A DNA stretch of 64,000 bases from Erpobdella octoculata (Eukaryota > Annelida > Clitellata > Hirudinida > Erpobdellidae). The notes beneath the pieces are model-generated. The model was given only the letters and a program-made list of their open reading frames with translations, ran no database searches and was not told where the DNA came from. Location: contig OZ022241.1 of the NCBI GenBank assembly GCA_963978895.1, positions 5,754,211 to 5,818,210 of the forward strand. The letters run 5' to 3'. The translations under genes and the position numbers were made by a program. Of this stretch, positions 20,577 through 32,900 are shown piece after piece. Each line of letters begins with the position of its first letter. Position 1 is the first letter of the stretch.

Positions 20577-21279
20577 ATTCTTTCAAAATATTGTTTATCG
20601 TATTGTAGAAAATTAAACTGAAGTCGCTAAGGTTGGATACAGTTTTAAAATGTAAAACGAGGCAATAACTTCAGCCTGAGCGATAATAAAACTTCTACGT
20701 TACGTCGAAATTCAACAACGATGATTTATTAAAATATAAATATCTTGTCTACTACAGCTGCAAAAAGCAAAAATGTTGAGATTTGTTAATTTTTGTAAGA
20801 GTTTTTGAAAATTATATTTATTTATGGTTATTTTTTTAATAAATCAAAATACATTTTTAGTTGGTTTTCCCGATCGTTTTGCTAACATGTGTGTTTTTAA
20901 GACTACCAGTCCAGAATAACAAAATTCCAAATTAAGAAAATAATAAAAAAACATATTTTATTACTTCAACAAAATCGTAGAAAGGCACAAGAATCGTGGA
21001 TTATTTTTAAAAGATCCCAATAAGTTAATAAACTCATCGAGATATATCAATTATTAGACTAACATAATTAATATGATTGATTTTTATATGGTGTTAATAA
21101 ATCATAGACTTATCATTATAAGCAGCACAGAATTATTAATTATTATATTATAATTCTATGTAGTAAATCTTCAAAACAACAAACTTACGACCGCTCCTGG
21201 GTCGGAGGCTAATTATTTTCTTAAATCGTACAATTAAATAAACATTGAAAAGATTGTTGACCTACTTATGAGATTTGCC
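20577..21279. promoter_or_regulatory. Shared intergenic region of NKRF and PHETA (putative bidirectional promoter)
   Basis: About 0.7 kb separates the divergent start codons. It is AT-rich with one GC-richer spot near 21,190-21,215 (GACCGCTCCTGGGTCGGAGG). No TATA box position can be assigned. That it serves both genes is inferred from spacing alone. Confidence 0.45.
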
Positions 21280-21888
21280 ATGAAATTAAATGAAAAGCAT
21301 CTGGCTCTTTATGCTGCATCGTCTTCCATAGATAAACAAGGATACTTAAATAAGAGAGGCGAATTAAACAAGGCATTTCAAAAAAGATGGTTCGCTCTGA
21401 TTGGAAACCTGCTGTTTTATTACGACAAAAAAGGCGATTTAGAACCAACTGGCGTGGTAGTCCTTGAAGGTTTTTCAATCGAGATGGTAGAGAACGTCGA
21501 CAAGTATGCATTTGAGCTTGTCTTTCCAGGTCTTGGCAGTCGGACATACATCCTTGCTGCAGAAAGCCAAGAAGAGATGGAAGACTGGATGCGGGCGTTG
21601 ACTTGCGCTAGTTATGATTTTATGAAACTTGCCATAAAAGACCTACAGAACCAGCTGGAAGAGCTGATTGCCGAAGAAAAGAGAGCCACTTTAAATCCTG
21701 TTCTACCTTCATCACAAACAAACAATACTGCTCAAGGAAGACATAATCCTTTTGAGTCTGTGAATGTATCTAACAATCAAATATTGCATAAAATTCCGAA
21801 CTCTAAAAATCAAGACTTTCTGGATCTGCACAACAAGTATGGTGCCATGATCAAAGAGAAGATCAAAGAATTTTATAGTAATCAGTGA
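21280..21888 (+). CDS. PHETA: Sesquipedalian (PHETA/IPIP27) PH-domain protein
   Basis: Single-exon gene of 202 codons. Sesquipedalians link endosomes to the trans-Golgi and bind the inositol 5-phosphatases OCRL and INPP5B. I chose the second in-frame Met (21280), giving MKLNEKHLALYA, because family members begin MKLNE. A PH domain spans residues ~14-115 (GYLNKRGELNKAFQKRWF, then GNLLFYY, then VVVLEGF, then EEMEDWMRAL with its conserved helix Trp). A helix follows (KLAIKDLQNQLEELIAEE), then a linker, and near the C-terminus FLDLHNKYG. That matches the phenylalanine-histidine (F&H) motif that binds the OCRL RhoGAP domain. It is a little shorter than the human proteins (about 250 residues). The gene converges on IWS1. 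Confidence 0.93.
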   Translation: MKLNEKHLALYAASSSIDKQGYLNKRGELNKAFQKRWFALIGNLLFYYDKKGDLEPTGVVVLEGFSIEMVENVDKYAFELVFPGLGSRTYILAAESQEEMEDWMRALTCASYDFMKLAIKDLQNQLEELIAEEKRATLNPVLPSSQTNNTAQGRHNPFESVNVSNNQILHKIPNSKNQDFLDLHNKYGAMIKEKIKEFYSNQ

Positions 21889-22053
21889 ACTAGTTTATAT
21901 TTGTTTATATTATTTTTGTTTAAATTGTTTGATATTACTTCAATTGACTGTTTTTCACTTCTTTGTATATTTTAAAAAATCTCATTTGTTCCACATTATA
22001 AAAGTATTATTCTAGCGCTGATACATGTTGTATAATACTCGGATATTGAAAAT

Positions 22054-22059
22054 AATAAA
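22054..22059 (+). terminator. Polyadenylation signal AATAAA of PHETA
   Basis: AATAAA lies 166 nt downstream of the PHETA stop, and no better signal lies nearer. Confidence 0.6.
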
Positions 22060-22209
22060 CGAACATCAGTTCTTTTATTCTTGAAGCAAATCACAGGTTT
22101 TGCCATTTTATTACTTATTCAAATTGAATGTTTAATGACCAGTCTGCTGAAATATCTTTAGATTTTTCTTAATGCAAATACTTTATACAAAAATAGCTCT
22201 ATTTAGACT

Positions 22210-22215
22210 TTTATT
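22210..22215 (-). terminator. Possible IWS1 polyadenylation signal
   Basis: TTTATT on the plus strand is AATAAA on the minus strand, about 140 nt past the IWS1 stop. The region also overlaps the 3' flank of PHETA. Confidence 0.4.
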
Positions 22216-22352
22216 TAATAATTGTTATTTAAAAGTTATTTACATTAAAACAGAACAAAACATTCTTTTCCACTGTAACATCACTATCTAATTCAAGACT
22301 GAGGCTAACAGGACAAACAGAATCAGCCTGAGCATGTCATACGATAACACTT

Positions 22353-23899
22353 CTACAGAGACATGTTTCTTCCTTCTATACTTATCGGAACAGCAGATCC
22401 TATGCGTGATTCTCTCTTCTTTTCCATCATTGATCTTTGGAGTTTCGAGAACTTGTTCAGCTTTTTTTTCGGGTTAGACTGATGATAAAAAAAAGAATGT
22501 TTAAGTAAGTACTTGATTACAGAATATTATTGTGAGCAATTGGCTAGTAACAACTGGAACCTGAAGCAGCTTTAAATTTTGGTCTGCTCTAAAACCCTGG
22601 TGTTAAGTTTATGGAGGACACATTCTGTCACAACCATCCACATATATAGTTTTTTTTATAAATGAACACATTAGCCCTACCCTTGGTTTTTCTTCAACAC
22701 TCCACTTTGGTCTGATGACATAATCTTTTATGGATGGTGCAGGTACTCTTGCCCTATAAACATAGCCTGGATCTCCTGGCCTCAGAGCCCTATCAAACAT
22801 TATTATTTAAATAATAAACATGGCTGTAAAAAGTTCTGATTTTGTCAGAGTTTTTTACTATTTTAAGCATTATTTTACTATTTAGATTGAACTAGTTGAA
22901 GTTGGTCAAATTTAAAAAAAAATCAGATGATTACACAAGTGGTATTGACACTTATAAATAATTTTTTGTGTAAGTTTTTTAAACACTCAACCCGATCAAC
23001 CATGTTGTGGTCCCAAATTACAGGCCCGACCCGTGGACAACTTTGATATATATTATATAGACATGTTACTTACTTTTCTTCCTCATTAGCTGATTTTGCA
23101 TCTGAGCCTTCTTCGTCCAAACTGGTAAAGTGCAAGTTAATGTTTAGTGAGAAAATGTCTCAGTTTATTTATACACATATATACCAGTTTATCAATAAAA
23201 TAAATTTAGTTTGAATAGTAAGTACCTCAGTTTTCTCTTTTTGGGGTATCGTTCATAATCCCTCTGCTCTCTTTCCTCTTTTGTCAGTCCTTTGTAGTCG
23301 GACGTCTGATTGAATATGGGACGTGCCCATTCGTCTAAAAGCGCAACAAGAGTTCAGTAAGACCAGCATGCAAAACAAATATAATCCAAAAAAGATAAAT
23401 ACAATTTCTGCTCGGGCATTTCAGTTAATTTAATTATAAGAGTAACACAATCTGACAACTGAGGTGATCTGTAAACTGTGATTTACAGCTATTCAATATT
23501 TCCTAACTACCAGCTCACTCACTAATTAGTTTACTGCACAGCTGTTTGTTTTTGGCAGTCTCCTTTGGGTGTTTCAGTAGGTACATGACAGCCTTGCCCA
23601 AGCCACTGGCCTTCAAGGTTTCTGTTCCAATCACAGGCAGCTGTAGAAATGAAACCAGAGAAACAATTAAACTGATTGTTAATTGGAATTAACTTTAAAA
23701 TCACCAAAATTAATGAGCTTTTAATTACCTCAGTCAATTGTTTGAGAAGAGTCTCCCTGATTTCCAGATGGGGAAGGCAATTGCTGGGGAGAGGGGCCAG
23801 CCATTCCTGCATAAATTATTCATGTTATTTCTTATTTGACCATTCCTGCATACATTATTTTTTCTACTATTTCTACATAGAATAATTTCTTATTCAATC

Positions 23900-23932
<33 letters not shown>

Positions 23933-26900
23933 TAATTAATTATATTCAACAAATAAATAATGATAAATTAGCTAATAGTTAAAGACCTTACAGTTAAAAC
24001 AGAAAGAATTTCAGATTCCATAAAGGCTTGGTGAAGGTCAACTCTAAAAATATAAATAAGTTAATTTGTAAACAAAAGAAACCAATAATTGTATAAGACT
24101 TGTGTATTCAGAAACTCTTTTTACTTTTTCAATTGGTCTTTCACATAAGCCAGCTTCTGCATGACTGTGATGGCAGGCTTCTTTTGTCTGTTCAGCTCTC
24201 TGTCTTTCTGAACAAATAATAGCCATATGTATATGCAGATTTATGTAAAATCATTTGATAGAGTACCCTGAAAAGTAGTTTGGTGGGTGCTAATATGTCT
24301 AAGCATGGATGAAAGGTCTATATATGGTGATGCAGTTACAGTGGTAAAAGTGAATGGAAAAGAAAGTAATGCTTTTCAGCAGTAGGGTTGGCATGCATTG
24401 AGGTTCAGTTCTCCGTCCATTGCTGTTGATCATTGTATTAACGGCCTTACCAATGGAACCCTCCTATATGGCCATCCCTATATCATGTACGCAATAAACT
24501 ACAGCCCCTCTCCCTGTTGCACCTAGTAATTTTCTTCTTAAAAAATGGTCATTGGCTGGGGAGACTGGAGAAGGGGTAGACCAGTACCTATTTTTTCATT
24601 TTAAAAAAGATGGTAGTCATATAGATAACTTGGCAATTGTTGGTTTACATCTTATATAAAATTTTCTCGTAAAAATGCTCGATTAAACTCTATGGCCCAT
24701 ATAATCTGTTGCAACGTTTTTAAACGAACGTTTCATTTTCGCTGAGTATCACCAAAACTTCTTTAATAAAAACATTATTAAAAATGGGGTTGACCGGCCG
24801 GTTTTAGTTACTACCATCATCGGAACCCCTATAATAAATTTTACAAACGTTGAGAAATTTATTTTATTACTATTTCTCAACGTTTGTAAAATTTGTTATA
24901 GGGGTTCCGATGATGGCAGTAACCGAAACCGGCCGGTCAACCCCATGTTTAAATAAAGTTTTTATTAAAGAAATTTTGGTGATACTCGACGGAAAATGGA
25001 GACGCTCGGAAACATTCGTTAAAAAACGTTGCAACAGATTATGGGCCGTAGAGTTTAATTGAACATGTTTAAGAGAAAATTTAGTACCGAGGTACTGTCA
25101 AATTATATATAAAATTATATGGCAGAACCAACGCCTTCTCATTAATTATTAGGGATGTCACGGGTACCCGAACCCGAGTTCGGTACTACCCGGTCTTTTT
25201 CTGATACCCGAACTCGAACCCGAAAGTGTGAAAATTTGGTACCCGAACCCGAACCCGAAAATGTGAAAACTTGATACCCGAACCCGAAAATGAGAAAACT
25301 TGATATCCGAACCCGAACTCGAACCCGAAAATGTGAAAACTTGATACCCGAACTCGAACCCGAAAATTTATAAGCCTAATACCCGAACTCGGAGTTGTGA
25401 ACAAATAAATCTTTATAAAAGCTGTGTCTTAGAGATTAATAAATTACAAGTTTTGTTGACGTAACATATTATACTAATCGCGAGCGTAGAAGTTTTGTAT
25501 TATCACCTTTGCGTAACAAATAACACAAATACGTCATTTTATTAGTGATTGTGTAAACTAAACCGCTAATCCGTTTGATTATAATCAGGCTGGACCGAGC
25601 CGCGAACGAACTAAAATAATTAAGCCCCCTTCGGTCGAAGAAATCGCGGAAAGCCATGACTCTAAACTTTTTACTTCAGTTATATAACCTTATATTTATT
25701 CATTCATATACTCAAAGTTTTTCTGATATAACAAAGACCCTTTGTTATAAAGATAATCTTGCATAATCCTAAACTTTAACTGGCAAAGTCTATAAATGAT
25801 CTATGCGCCACAGTTATTTTATTGGCAAATGTGTAAGCTAGGACACTAATCCGCCTGATTGCCCGACCGGACCGAGCCGCGAAAAAATTAATAAATTACA
25901 ATAATTTAAGAGGTAACGTATTATGCTAATCGCAAGCCCTGCAAGTTTTGTATTATCACCTTTGCGTAACAAATAACACAAATAGGTCATTTTATTGGTG
26001 AGTGTGTAAACTAGACCACTAATCCGCATTATTATCTGGCCGGACCGAGCCACGAACGAACTAAAATAATTAAGCCTCCATCGGCCAAAGAAATCACATT
26101 ATTTGGAAAGCTAAAAAAATTAACTTGTTAGAGTTTATTCAATACGTGTAATGTCCAATGGATGAATTGATCGCTCTCGTTTGTATATGTATATACACTA
26201 GGTAAATTTAAAATAATTCCAGGAATTTGAAATCATAAACCAGTACCCGAACCCGAACCCGGTTTTTGGAAAACTACAAACCCGAACCCGAACCCGAAAA
26301 CCTGAGTTTCACAAACCCGAACCCGAACCCGAAAACTCGAGTTTTACAAACCCGAACCCGAACCCGAAAACTCTAGTTTCACAAACCCGAACTCGAACCC
26401 GAAAACTCTAGTTTCACAAACCCGAACCCGAAAACTCCAAAAAGTACTACCCGTGACATCCCTATTAATTATCATTACTAGACTAAATATAAAATTAACA
26501 CCACCTGTTAATTTGAAAAATATTAAAAAAACAACAAATTTATTTGTACTACATGGCAGTCTGAATTATTAAAAATTATTATATTAATAGTAATAAAATG
26601 ATGGAATTTATAGCACCAACTATCAGGAAATTGTAAATTTCTAACAGTATACATCCATACATTCAGAAATTATGCATTTTAATTTTCTGTTACATCCGCC
26701 TTTGTTGGAATACCCCCTCCCTCCCCATATGCACGTTTATTCAAATCATTCGCTTGGGACACACCTTTCTCCCCATTTGGTGCTTATGCAATATATGGAT
26801 GACCCCTATGCGAATGATATTGTTCTATAAGCTGAGACAGAATATTCTCTGTTGCAAAAGTTAAGAATTTTGAAGCGAAAAATGTTTTTGGCAGTTTTAC

Positions 26901-29900
26901 TGGTATTGTTGGCTTCCGTTTTAAAAGATGTGTGGTTGGTGATTGTGTTCAAGAAAAGATGCTGCCAATGTTGGGTGATGTATAAAAGTGGGGTGTAACT
27001 AAGTTCTGTTATTCAAAACAGGAGGTGTAGAAGAAGCAGCAACAAGCAAAGTGGGCTCTACCTGGGCTGAATTTAAAAAAATTCTATCTTCAGGACTGCA
27101 AACAACGTCAAGCGATGGGCTCATCCTATATATATATATTTTTATATCTACGGTTTATATAATTTCCTATCACGGCTGATAAACCTCAGAAGACATCATG
27201 AATTAAGTAGGACATAAAAAAGTATAGAGTGAGTATTTACATAACTTCAATCAACCAGTCTTAATTACAGTTACTAAGATAAAAGTTTTTGATTAAGTGT
27301 GTATTTCTTCTAATAAATAAAGGACCATTTTCAAAGAACCTGAATACTGGTGTCGGAAGCAGGATACTTTTGGAAATGGGTTTAATTACTTTGGAAGAAT
27401 TGAAGTGCTCAGATTTAAAAGGGCAGCTTCTTCTGAGGGGTTTATCTACTGTTGGCAAAAAGAACGAGCTAAAAGAAAGGCTGCAACAATTTCTCGAAAA
27501 TGAGGGAAAAGACCCTGATACTTTTGAGTTTGAAATCAAAACACCAATGGAATTGATGACATTGATGAGAGAGGAAAGCATAGCAGCACAGGAAGTAAAC
27601 AGAGCAGCACAAGAAGAGAACAGAGCAGCACAAGAAGAGAACAGAGCAGCACAAGAAGAGAACAGAGCAGCGCAACGAAGAATTGAAGAGCTAATTATTG
27701 ACGATCGGCTTCGTTTATCAGAAGTTGAAAACAGAGTCAGTAACCTGGAAAAGCTGGTGAAAGAGAACGTCGGAGAAATCGAAACAAGATTGAACAATAT
27801 GGTCAAACAAGTACAGAATGGTTGCCAAGTCCAAGAAAAAATTCATTCCGTTGAACATGCCAAGACCCCGGCTTTTGACGGCACTGTGTCATGGTCCGTC
27901 TACAAAGCTCAATTTGAAATTGCTGCCAGGAAAAATAATTGGTTAACCAGCCAGCAGAAGGCGGAAAATCTGGTATTTTCTTTGAGGGGAGAAGCTTTAC
28001 AGCTTCTCGAGCTTATTGCAGATAGAGATGATTACGATGCAATCGTGAAGGTTCTCGAGAGCAGATTCGGTAATCAACACGCGCCAGAAATTTTTCGAGC
28101 TCAACTCAAGAGTCGACGCCAGAAACCCGAAGAAAGCTTGCAACAGCTGGAAGCGGGTATAGAACGACTCGCCAATCTGGGATATCCCTTGTGCCCTCGA
28201 AATGTCCTCAATACAATTATTGCGGATGGATTCATAGCGGCCTTGAAGAACTCCGAAACCCAAAAAGCTCTTAGGGTCGCCCGAGTAGCTGGTCCCAGTG
28301 AGGCTTTGGCATTTGCCTTGAATTACGAAGCCTCTGAAGAATTATCTGATAAGTCTTATCGGGTAAGAAAGGTGGGAATCGAAGAAAATGACCTGGATGA
28401 TCGAGTCCGAAAAATTATGGAAGAAAGGCCCAGCTGGAAAAAACATAACTCACCGCGTTGCTGGAATTGCGATGGGTTGGGACATCTACAGAGGGACTGT
28501 AGATTCCAGATGTTTGGACACGGGCAACGAAAGCAAGGGTACTCCAAAAAGCACGATGATGTCAGACAAGCAAGACCCATAGTGGCCCGTTCCAACAAAC
28601 AAAATCCAGACTTTGTTACAATAAACGATATTTTACCTTATAAAGTGGTACCAATTTCTATTTTGAAGAAAGGGGCAAGCATATTTGTGGAGGGCAGACT
28701 GGGAATAAAAAACTGTAAATTTATCATTGATACTGGAGCTTCTTGTTCAATTATAAGGCCTTGTTTGGCAAAAGGAGAAGTTTTGCAAAGTGGAAATGGC
28801 ATTCGTCTCAAGACTGCAACTGGGGAGCTTGTCCCAGTAGTTGGTAAAATTCAAACTGATATTAGGCTGGGAAATAGAACCTTTCAGCATCAGTTTTTAG
28901 TTGCCGACATAGAAGAAGAGTGTCTACTTGGGCTTGACTTTATGAAAGCACATGGTTTTGCATTGGACTTAAAAATGGGAACATTTAGACAGGGGGATTT
29001 GGAAATACCTGTTTATTATAAAGGCGAAATGATTTCGGTGAAACGAGTATTGGTAACAAAAAGCATCGTTGTACCTGCTCAGTCGGAATCTTTGGTTTGG
29101 GCAAAAATAGAAAGCGATAAGAACTCAAAAGTTGTTGGGTTCATCGAGCCCCTGAACGGAGTTGAAAAACATGGATTAATGATCGGAAAAACACTGGTAC
29201 GAACAAAGTCAGGAAGCTTCGTGCCAGTCAGAGTTATGAATGTGACAGAATGCGACAAGCGACTAACAAAAGGTGACGAAATTGCGGTATGCAGCCCAGT
29301 CGACCACATATTGGCATGTAACACGGTGATTGGTAGAAATGATAATAAAAAAAGAATGAAGTACTCGCAAATTCAGGCACTGCTTGAAGCCGCTAAAACT
29401 TCACTAAAAGCAATGGACTATGACAAAGCGGAAAAGTTGATTGAAGAGTATTGTGATATAATAGCTATTGACGAAGAAGACAATGGAAAAACAAAGATCG
29501 TTGAACACCGAATTCGAACTGGTAATACAGAGCCCATTCGTCAAATGCCACGAAGGCTTCCACTGGCAAAGCGAGAGGAAGCTAGAAAGATGCTGGAAAA
29601 GATGAAAAAACAAGGATTTATTGAACCATCCAATAGTCCATGGAGTTCACCGGTAGTACTTGTTAAGAAGAAAGATAATTCGCTACGTTTTTGTGTCGAC
29701 TACAGAATGTTAAACGAGGTCACACAAAAAGATAGTTACCCTTTGCCCAGAATCGATGACACCATCGATACACTTGCGGGATCTCGAATGTTTTCTACTT
29801 TAGATCTTAAGAGCGGATATTGGCAGGTGGGAATACATCCCCAGGATCGCGAAAAAACTGCCTTTTCAATAGGTGAAGGATTGTGGCAATTTACAGTGAT

Positions 29901-32900
29901 GCCATTTGGCTTGTGCAACGCACCCGCAACTTTCGAGCGACTTATGGAGTATGTGTTACAAGGATTAAATTGGAGAACGTGTCTTGTGTATTTGGACGAC
30001 ATTATTGTTGTTGGAAAGACGTTTGAAGAGCATCTACACAATCTTGAAGAAGTTTTCCAAAGGATCCGGGATGCTGGTATGAAGCTAAATCCGGCAAAGT
30101 GTGCACTTTTCAAAAACAAGGTGAAATATCTTGGTCATATAGTTTTTTCCCGAAGGGGTAGGAACCGATCCTGAGAAAATTGAAGCGGTTAACCATTGGC
30201 CTGTTCCGAGAAATTCTCAAGAATTAAGAAGCTTTCTTGGTTTGTGCACATATTATCGACGATTTGTAGCCAACTTTTCCAGCATTGCAAAGGAATTACA
30301 TAAGCTTACAGAAAAGAATGCACCGTTTGACTGGTCAGAGGCAAATCAACAGGCGTTCGAACAGTTAAAAACAGCTTTGAGTTTGACGCCAGTTCTGTCG
30401 TATCCAATCCCTGGAAAAGATTTTGTATTAGACACAGATGCAAGTAATGAAGGAATAGGGGCAGTGCTTAGTCAAATTGTTGACGGCAACGAAAAGGTAA
30501 TAGCTTATTATAGCAGAACTTTGTCGAAACCGGAGCGCAATTATTGCGTCACCAGACGTGAGTTATTAGCAATCGTTGATTCTATTAAGCACTTTCACAA
30601 GTATTTATATGGTCAAAAGTTTTTGTTGAGAACGGATCACGCTGCTTTGAAATGGCTTTTAAATTTTAAAAATCCAGAAGAACAAGTGGCTAGGTGGATC
30701 GAACGTTTACAATCATACGAGTTTGAAATTCAGCATCGGAAGGGTGAACAGCACAAAAATGCTGATGCACTGTCACGACGACCTTGCAATGATGAATGTA
30801 AGTATTGCATTCGCATGGAGGGGAAGGAAATAAATAATCAGTGTTTTCAGGTACGGTTTCAAATTGACGACACTTGGTCAGATGAAGTGATTCGAGACGA
30901 ACAATTAAAAGATGATGATATAGGGCCGATTTTGAGATGGATGGAAGAAGGGAAGAAACCTGACTGGCAAGATATTTCTGAATTGAGTCCTGCTACTAAA
31001 TCGTATTGGGCACAATGGGACTCTCTAAGGGTTGTGAACGGATCTTTAAAGAGAATTTGGGAAAGCACTGATGGTTCCACCAATGTTTTGCAATTAATTA
31101 TTCCAAAAGTAAAAGTGCCAGAAGCGCTCCAACAAATGCACTCCGGAGTATCAGGGGGACATCTAGGTATGAATAAAACGTTGGACAAGATCCGCCAAAG
31201 ATTTTATTGGGTATACTGTAAAATGGATGTAGAGGAATGGTGTCAAAAATGTGATACCTGTGCCGCTAGTAAAGGACCACACGCTAAAACGAAAGGCCAT
31301 TTACAACAGTACAATGTAGGTTCCCCTTTTGAAAGAATTGCTATAGATTTAGCAGGTCCATTTCCAGTATCAAAATCTGGCAATAAGTACATTATTGTGG
31401 TCATAGATTATTTTACAAAATGGCCAGAGGTATTTGCTATACCTAATCAAGAAGCAGTGACAGTTGCCAACGTTGTTGTTGATGGCTGGGTTAGTCGTTA
31501 TGGAGTACCAATGGAGCTCCATTCAGATCAGGGCAGGAACTTTGATTCACAATTGTTTAGAGAAATGTGCCGTGTTTTAGGCATACATAAAACCCGCACA
31601 ACTCCCCTTCATCCTCAGTCTGACGGTATGGTGGAACGATTTAATCGAACTATTCAACAGCACTTGTCTAAGATGGTCGGTGAAAACCAAGTTGATTGGG
31701 ATAAACACATTCCGTTATTTTTGATGGCTTACAGAGGATCGGTTCACAACACGACGAAGGCCACCCCAAGTAAAATGTTATTTGGACGGGAAATACGACT
31801 TCCTTGCGATCTTATGTTTGGAAGTCCGGGAGACAAAATAGAATCGGAAAGCGAGTATGCCGCACAATTGCGGGCTCGGTTAAATGAAATTCATTTCGTA
31901 GCCCGAAATAGGATCAAGGCAGCCAGCGACAGAATGAAAACTCGGTATGATCGCCAATCAAATATGAAAGAGTTCAAAGAAAATGATTTGGTGTGGTTCT
32001 ACAATCCCCAACGCAAAATTGGGAAATCACCTAAACTTCAACAGGACTGGGAAGGACCATATAGAATTATTAAAAAGATCAATGATGTCATCTACCGGAT
32101 TCAAAAGGGCCAACGTACTAAGATGAAAGTAGTTCATGTTGACCGCCTTGCCAGATACTATGGAGGCAATGAAACTGTTCGGGACGAACAGGATTAAGAA
32201 GGGGGTAGTTTTATATCTACGGTTTATATAATTTCCTATCACGGCTGATAAACCTCAGAAGACATCATGAATTAAGTAGGACATAAAAAAGTATAGAGTG
32301 AGTATTTACATAACTTCAATCAACCAGTCTTAATTACAGTTACTAAGATAAAAGTTTTTGATTAAGTGTGTATTTCTTCTAATAAATAAAGGACCATTTT
32401 CAAAGAACCTGAATATCGTAACAATATATACGGCACCACTCACCTCAACTGCTTCCTTCATCATCTTCGACATTTCTTCAATTATGTCATCGGCGTCGTT
32501 CACAATATCAACATCTCCTCTCCTTTTTCTTTTCTTACTTGTCTCCGCTTTTTTCTTCTCAAGCATCACTTCAAAGTCCCATACCTTCTCACTGTTGTTG
32601 TTATCAAAACAGAATTGTCATAAGAATTTCTACCTCAAATGATAAAGATAATGTCATAGTAAGAATACAGCACAAACATTAAAACTTCAGTTTAATCTTT
32701 CAAGCTATTGTGAAGTCCAAAATGTCATAGAACCAAAAATGACATTAACACAAGTATAGCCAAAACTTGAATATATAGAATTTTGAAGTGTTATAACAAT
32801 AAATTAACATGAGTTTCCAGCACAAACGACTCAAATATAACTTACTGCCTTTCAGACCCATCTTCATCTCTCACTCCTTCATCGTCAGATGAAAGATTGG

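Larger units (their letters stand above)
27140..32415 (+). mobile_element. Ty3/Gypsy LTR retrotransposon in IWS1 intron six
   Basis: A 207-bp LTR occurs at 27,140-27,346 and 32,209-32,415, and the two appear identical, which points to a recent insertion. A primer-binding-like TGGTGTCGGAAGCAGGA follows the 5' LTR, and a polypurine tract precedes the 3' LTR. The coding order is Gag, protease, reverse transcriptase, RNase H, integrase, which is the Ty3/Gypsy order. The element is antisense to IWS1. The usual TG...CA termini and a clean 5-bp target duplication are not seen, perhaps because the left edge lies in an (AT)n run. Confidence 0.93.

Noticed and set aside
27130..32425. 5-bp target-site duplication of the Gypsy element
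   Set aside because: The left flank is (AT)n and the right flank TCGTA. No matching pair was found.
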